From: Coemansia sp. RSA 1804
Lineage: Eukaryota > Kickxellomycota > Kickxellomycetes > Kickxellales > Kickxellaceae
DNA length: 10,275 bases
Assembly: GCA_027578815.1 (NCBI GenBank)
Contig: JANBTH010000872.1
Coordinates: 1-10,275 of the forward strand
Reading direction: 5' to 3'
Within the stretch, counting starts at the first letter, position 1. Each line of letters opens with the position of its first letter. The position numbers and the translations under genes were made by a program. The notes beneath the pieces are model-generated. The model made no database searches, had not been told where the DNA came from, and saw only the letters and a program-made list of their open reading frames with translations. Below are positions 1 to 5,200 of the stretch, piece after piece.

Positions 1-55
1 GTACGATCTCCAGCAGAAGACCCTTGGCTGGTAAGCCCACTCTAACATCCTGCAT
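1..55 (-). CDS. 5' end of a leftward gene, cut by the window edge (unrecognised)
   Basis: Read on the minus strand, an ATG at 55-53 opens a frame that stays open to the window edge, giving 18 residues that begin MQDVRVGLPAKG. The mix of V, G, L, P, A and K looks like ordinary coding sequence. The frame stays open upstream as far as an in-frame TGA at 124-122, so the true start could instead lie in an earlier exon. A CTAAC branch-site-like element (94-90) followed by a pyrimidine-rich run and TTCCAG (ending at 68) would make a good 3' splice site, with the exon starting at base 67. A short upstream reading frame (172-122, 16 codons, ATG with A at -3 and G at +4) precedes it. The product is not recognised. 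The rival reading is the tail of a rightward gene ending at a TAG at 92-94 or a TAA at 32-34. Confidence 0.3.
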   Translation of the reverse strand, partial: MQDVRVGLPAKGLLLEIV

Positions 56-172
56 ACAGTCGGCGCCCTGGAAGAGGCGAGCAGCAAGCGTTAGATTGCT
101 GCCATCTTTTCCTTTGCGCTGTCATCGAGAATTGGGTCTTTTCTTGCTCCTTTTATCTATTTCTTCGGCCAT

Positions 173-1786
173 AATAATAATAGACTTTGACCTTGGCTGA
201 GTCTTTTTTTTTGTCTGATGTGGCCAGTATATGTGATGTTTTTTTTGGAACTAATCTGAACGAAGACGAAGGAGAAGCAAATGAATGGCCTTTTTCTTAA
301 ATTATCAGCTCATTAGGTTTCGCTTCTTCTACTCTCCTGTGTTTTCGGTAGGGCTGGAAGTGAGTGATCGGTAACCATCAAATGGAGATCCAAGCCGATT
401 GATTGTTGAGATAGCCTTGTTACTTCCTTTGTTGTTCTGGCATCTTTGAATCTTGTGTTCTGAAAGCACTATTCCGATGTCTATGCACTCGCGGAACAGT
501 CCAAGAACAATAAGCTAAACAGCGGTTACGATCAGTTAGCATAAGATATGGCTGCACACGGAACTGGCGAACAGAACCAATGCAATGAGGGTGAATGGGA
601 GGCGGAGCAGACAGACTTGAACAACAATTATGAATAAGATAAAAGAGGTAACAAGTAAACCAAGCACATTGTGTGTGTCTATTTCTTTTTTGGGTGTTCT
701 ATTGTCGTTGTCGTTGTCACTTTCTTTTCTTGTGCTGTTACTTTGTTCCACTAGAACAGCTTAACCAGCCGATTCCAGCACACAAAGAAGTGTGCGATGT
801 TTCTAGTTTACTGTTCACACAATCCAAAGGTGTTATGAATCGTGGTATTCATACGGATAGGGCATTTTTGTAATGCAAAGCTTGGAATCGTTCTTTTCTA
901 GACAATAGGCTTAGCAAAAAGAAAAGTAAGAAAGCATTGACAAGAAAACAACAACAGCAACAACAAAAACAAAAACAGAAACAACACAAAACGCCAGCGC
1001 CAACAAATGCCATCCTCTATCCCCCGATTCCCTCATTCTCTCGTATCTTCCCGCATATATCGCATGGACAACAACGAGCAGAATAGAGTTGAGGGAGGTG
1101 CATGTTTTTCGTTGCTGTGCCGTGCTGGTTCTAGATATTGGCACAATCCCTTTAGCAGTAGCATTGCAGCAGAGTAACGTGGTAGTAATCCTTTTTTCTA
1201 TTTCTGCTTGCTCTATGGATATTCCATCCAGGTGTCAATAGTTCTTGGAAATGGCACCCCACTGGATCCAATGTGTGTCGTTTGATAATGACACTGAAAA
1301 AGAAAATTATTTAGAGATGAAAATATGTGGCTCGAGTGGCAAAAATCCTCAAGCACTAGACCAACTGCCAACTAGCCAGCCAGTCTATTTGGTTTGTACC
1401 TTGTCATGCTCTACCTTGATCATATCTGGCTATATGGCTTGTAATTTTTACAAGTAAAAAGAAAAGAAAAAACTAAACATAGCCTCTTTCTCCTTTCTTC
1501 TCATTCTCCCCCATCTTGAATTAACGCGCAGCACGATAGAACCCGTTGTTGTATAATGGCAACGCCTCTTCTTCCGTTCCTGTTGTTTCTTGTTTCTGTT
1601 GTTATTCTTTTTCTTGTATTCTTGCAATAGAAAAATAGGAGGAAAAGAGAAATAGCAGACACTTTTCCTTTATTTATTTTCTGTTGGTCTTTTTCTCTTA
1701 CTTTTTCAGCCGTTTCAAGAATCCGATAGACCTTGGTATTATTTCTTTGCCGTCGTCGTCGTTGTTGTTTCTGCTGAGATAGCTCA
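173..1786. other. Long AT-rich intergenic spacer, no confident gene
   Basis: This stretch has no reading frame that I would call a gene. Composition is AT-rich with T/C-rich runs, for example around 1480-1500 and 1560-1710. One CAA/CAG/AAAC tract at about 936-990 is almost free of T and G on the plus strand. The longest frames on either strand are short and several begin only at non-ATG codons. Two frames with hydrophobic stretches on the minus strand (536-751 and 911-1144) start at GTG and so are not credible eukaryotic genes as they stand. The region probably carries promoter elements for the leftward gene at the left edge and for the large rightward gene. No tRNA B-box or other RNA gene signature was found by eye. 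Confidence 0.5.
1251..1457 (+). CDS. Possible small ORF, 68 codons (doubtful)
   Basis: An ATG at 1251 in a good context (G at -3, G at +4) opens 68 codons ending at a TAA at 1455-1457. The predicted peptide starts MAPHWIQCVSFDND. Its C-terminal third is moderately hydrophobic (around PVYLVCTLSCSTLIISG), which could be a weak membrane segment. It contains five cysteines. No family is recognised. In AT-rich DNA of this length, an ATG frame of this size is expected by chance, so it is listed only because of its start context. Conservation in a relative or a transcript over it would be needed to accept it. Confidence 0.1.
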   Translation: MAPHWIQCVSFDNDTEKENYLEMKICGSSGKNPQALDQLPTSQPVYLVCTLSCSTLIISGYMACNFYK

Positions 1787-1845
1787 TATTATTATACGCA
1801 CACGAACAAAACAAAACAAAGCAAAGCAAACAACGAATCAACAAG
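1787..1845 (+). promoter_or_regulatory. Candidate core promoter and first leader segment of the large gene
   Basis: A TATTATTATA element (about 1787-1796) is followed by a leader-like run made almost only of A and C (AACAAAACAAAGC-type, about 1803-1841). That run contains no ATG and ends in AAG|GTATTC at 1845/1846, which resembles a splice donor. A-rich, G-poor, T-poor tracts just downstream of a TATA-like element are typical of fungal transcript leaders. If this is the first exon, splicing to an acceptor further down would skip the upstream ATGs at 1930, 2005 and 2009. The transcription start itself cannot be read from sequence, so this is inference. Confidence 0.25.
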
Positions 1846-1929
1846 GTATTCTGTTGCTTATTTTCATATTTCATTCAACCGTCTGTTTTATTTCTTGTTT
1901 TAATAATCCATTTCCTCCCTTTTCAGTAT

Positions 1930-1989
1930 ATGCCTATAGAGTTGCTGCTATATTGCATACTTTTTATTCATTTCACTAATATTCGTTAG
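1930..1989 (+). other. Upstream ORF in the leader region of the large gene
   Basis: ATG at 1930 opens a 19-codon frame that stops at a TAG at 1987-1989, about 310 bases before the proposed start of the large protein. It lies just after a TTTCAG acceptor-like site (1921-1926). A second and third ATG follow at 2005 (stopping after three codons) and 2009 (23 codons, stopping at a TAA at 2078-2080). From 2081 to 2297 there is no ATG on this strand. These frames matter only if the segment remains in the mature leader. If it does, they would be expected to lower translation of the large protein. Confidence 0.2.
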
Positions 1990-2006
1990 AAATACTATAT
2001 CTGCAT

Positions 2007-2141
2007 GTATGTCTAGTACCAGAAGAGCATATTACAACCTTGGCATATACTCCTTTCCTAATTATATCTACTCTCTCTAATATTGTTTGTGTTTGTGTGT
2101 CCTTTCTTTCTCTTTCATTTCTGCTTTGATAGTATTTTCAG
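2007..2141 (+). other. Candidate 5' leader intron
   Basis: The boundaries fit the fungal spliceosomal consensus. A GTATGT donor is at 2007-2012. A CTAAT lies at about 2075-2079 and a TTGAT closer to the acceptor, either of which could act as branch site. A long T/C-rich run follows, then TTTTCAG ending at 2141. Removing it would destroy the ATG at 2005 and delete the ATG at 2009, clearing the leader between 1990 and 2297 of upstream starts. Alternative donors (1846) and acceptors (1926, 2290) are also present, so the exact splice pattern is uncertain. Confidence 0.25.
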
Positions 2142-2297
2142 ATCTTCTTTTTCTACTTGCACGACTGGTACGGACAAGGAGATACACAACTTGGCTATTC
2201 CGAGAGAAATTACCTAGCATATTGGACTGTTCACATTATATATTTGCATTACCTCCGTCTATCTATCTATTTATCTGGTTCACACTCTAGAAAAGTC

Positions 2298-5200
2298 ATG
2301 CGGAACAGCTCACTACTCTACAGCTACCAACGGCCCGCATATTCCTCTGACAACGCCAGTATGGCACCAGGAAGGGCTACAAATGCTCCCTCTGTCAGTA
2401 TTCCATGCGAAGAGAGGCAGAATATGTCGCAGGGAGCGCGATTCAGACAGACTACGAGAGGCGGTGATACGGCGTCATCCGGATTTGCCACAGATTACTC
2501 GCAATTGGCCGCTAACAACGATGAAGTCAGTAACAGCTCCGGCGCAAATGGTCCAACCGGGATCCATGGATCCTCACACAAACGGTCGGCCTCACTACTG
2601 GGAAGACTCAGACACTCGGGGGCAGGTTCGCCGTCGGGGTCCCCCACGTCGTCCGAGGGCTCCTCCAAAGACACTGCGCGCAGCGAACGGACGTTGGCGC
2701 ACTCGGCGTCCTCAGGGTCAATGCGCAGACGCAAGCAAGCTGGAATGCAGCGCCCTCCGCACGCTGTGTTTTCTGAAGCATCGGCTGTGCCATTGCCAGC
2801 AGCACCAGCCGAGCATAGTAACAACGATAATGATGATGATGATGATGTTGCAGCCAGGGTTTCGCAACGTCCGTCGGTTGTCAGTGTTCCGCACGCAAGA
2901 GTACTGCGGCCTCAGCCCAACGGGCCGTCGGTCCACGTTCTGCCGCCATCACAACAGGACGCCACAAATACTGCAGACCACTACCACTCGGACCGTGTTG
3001 ACGTTTCGCCAGCCACGAAGAGCGGGAAAAAGCGCCACTCACTGCGTAGTGGTGATTCACGGTCAGCTTCTGGGTTTATCTCGCATCTTTTGCGTGGGTC
3101 ATCGAGAAGCACAAAGTCGCCACACGCGACAGGCGGCACACCGTCATCGTCATTATCGCCTGCTGACAGTACCACTGCTTCTGTTAGACAGTTTGGACAT
3201 TCGCCAGGAACTCCTCAGACGCCCGGTTCGCATGTCTCGGTGGAAAGCATGTCGCCCCATGAACTTGATAATGGACCTGGTGTGGATTATGAGCACCAGA
3301 ATGTTGGTTTTCACATACCTCATCACATACACCAACACCAACACCACCAACAACAGCAGCAGCAGCACCAAGATTATGTGGCTGCGTTTTTGCCACCCGG
3401 TGTGTGCAATTCCGAATGCTCGCCTGCTTGTATGGCTTCCGCTATGTCTGCCTTTACCACGGGCAATGTCCACGGTATCCAGTGCATGGAACACGTTCAA
3501 AACCACCATCATCAGCAACAACAACACCAGCAACAGGGCGCCTTTTGCATGCAGCCGGGAAATGTTGACTGCATGGGCGCCGTGGCTAACGGTCCGCCTC
3601 ATGTTTCTGGCGTGGCAACATCTGCTGCCATGGCTGCTGCTGCCGTGGCCGCCGCCGCCAATGGTCATCCTGTCCACCTCCAGGATTTCTACTACATGCA
3701 CAATGGCAACGGTAGCAACGGCATGCATGGTCAGGTAGCAGCACCACAGCCGCCGCCATTGCCTCCACCACCACCTCAACTGCCAGCAAATAGTATGGCT
3801 GATGTCAGCGCAGGAGATGGTGGTCAGTACATCCAGCCTGATATTTGGTACCAAAGCAGCGGCCCAGCTACCAGTGTTACCACCAGTACTGCTGTTTCCG
3901 CTTCCGATAGCACCAGCAGTCTGGCAGACACCGCGCAGCTAACAGGCCGTCTGGTATCCTCACTCCCGGTCTATGAACCCATTGATCTGTCACGCGTGCA
4001 CCAGATTCAACAAGGTCACAACGGATACGTCCGTGCCACCCAACCGGTGCTTCCTGATGCAAGAATGCTAGCACCCATGACGTCGCTTGCCGAGGTGTAC
4101 AGCTCCAGTGCAGCAGATTACAACGCCCTGAGTACGCGGGAACTGAGATTCGCGGTGGAGAACCATATGCTTGTTGAGCAGCACAAGTACTTGATTCGCG
4201 ATCTCGGACATGCGCGCTCGGCTATCGGTGCACTTAAGCAGGTGGTGCAGGATAAGGAGGACCGTCTTGAGCAGTTTGAGATGGTTAATACTGAGATGCA
4301 GCAGAGACTGGTGCTTGTTGAGTCGTTGTTGACGCAGGAGCAGAGGGCGCGCCTTAGGTCTTTGAGGTACTCACTTGACCCGGGATCGTCTGCCCATGGT
4401 GCAGGTCATGAAGCGGACGATGGTGCATCAGACATCCAGGCCCAAGGTGCTGACTACGACAGTATCTTAAGTGCTACCCAGAATGACAAAAACAACAACG
4501 ACAACGACAACAATGGCGATGACGACGAGAACAATCGCAGTCATGCGGATTCGGGTGGGGATTCAGCCAGGCAGCCAACAACAAAGGATTCAAACAATGG
4601 GCAACCGCATAGTGCTCCGCTGGTGGCTGCTGGTCCCAGCAGTCCCGCCAGTAAGCAGGGCGACCACGAATCCAAACGCAACAACCGTCCGCTGTCTGGC
4701 TATACCACACGGTTTGCACTGAAATCCAAACCAGTGCACCAGCTGCCACGGGTGTTTTCTGGCGACTACAGTGCCACCGAAGTCCACGCCATGGAGTGTT
4801 CTGTTGAAGCTTTGGCCACCGTTATCACGTCAATGCCACGCGATGACACTTCTGTTGAAGAGATTATTGCGAGTAAGATGGCCGAGGACGACCAGCAGAT
4901 TCGTGACCAGATTTGTGCGGATGAAGAGCAACAGCAGGGTGACGCGCATGGAAGAGGGAAGAAGCATCAGCAGCAGCAAACTAAGGAAGATAGCATAGAG
5001 TCGCCACAGGAACCGAAACGTCGGAGCCGGTTCTTATCAATGCTCCGGCTTTCCACATTTGGTGGTTCATCGCCGTCGGCAAGAGATCTGCAACAGCAAC
5101 AGCAGCAGCAACAGGGTGTGACAGAAATAAAGAACAAGCGTCGCAGTGTGTCTCTGGGCACTCGCAAGTCAAAGCAGCCCCACAGCGAGTCTGGTGGTGG

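Noticed and set aside
536..751. Minus-strand frame with two hydrophobic stretches
   Set aside because: Begins at GTG only and has no splice-site support or recognisable family. Hydrophobic runs are expected opposite A-rich DNA.
911..1144. Minus-strand frame with a Val/Phe-rich hydrophobic end
   Set aside because: Starts at GTG, and the hydrophobic end is just the complement of the CAA/AAAC tract.
2157..2297. 47-residue N-terminal extension of the large protein from a TTG codon
   Set aside because: There is no ATG in this stretch, and the extension is aromatic and hydrophobic, unlike the disordered N-terminus that follows. It fits untranslated leader better.
2383..3738. 451-codon ATG frame overlapping the large gene in the +1 frame
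   Set aside because: It starts at the third ATG in a weak context, and its product is made of frame-shifted versions of the repeats (runs of Met from GAT codons, Asn/Thr from CAA/CAC). The Ser/Pro/Gln/His codon bias of the main frame leaves few stops in this frame, so it is best explained as a shadow. Ribosome profiling or synonymous-site constraint would be needed to revive it.
3153..3854. 233-codon minus-strand frame inside the large gene
   Set aside because: It mirrors the His/Gln, Ala and Pro repeats on the opposite strand, giving poly-Leu/Val. It is a composition artefact.
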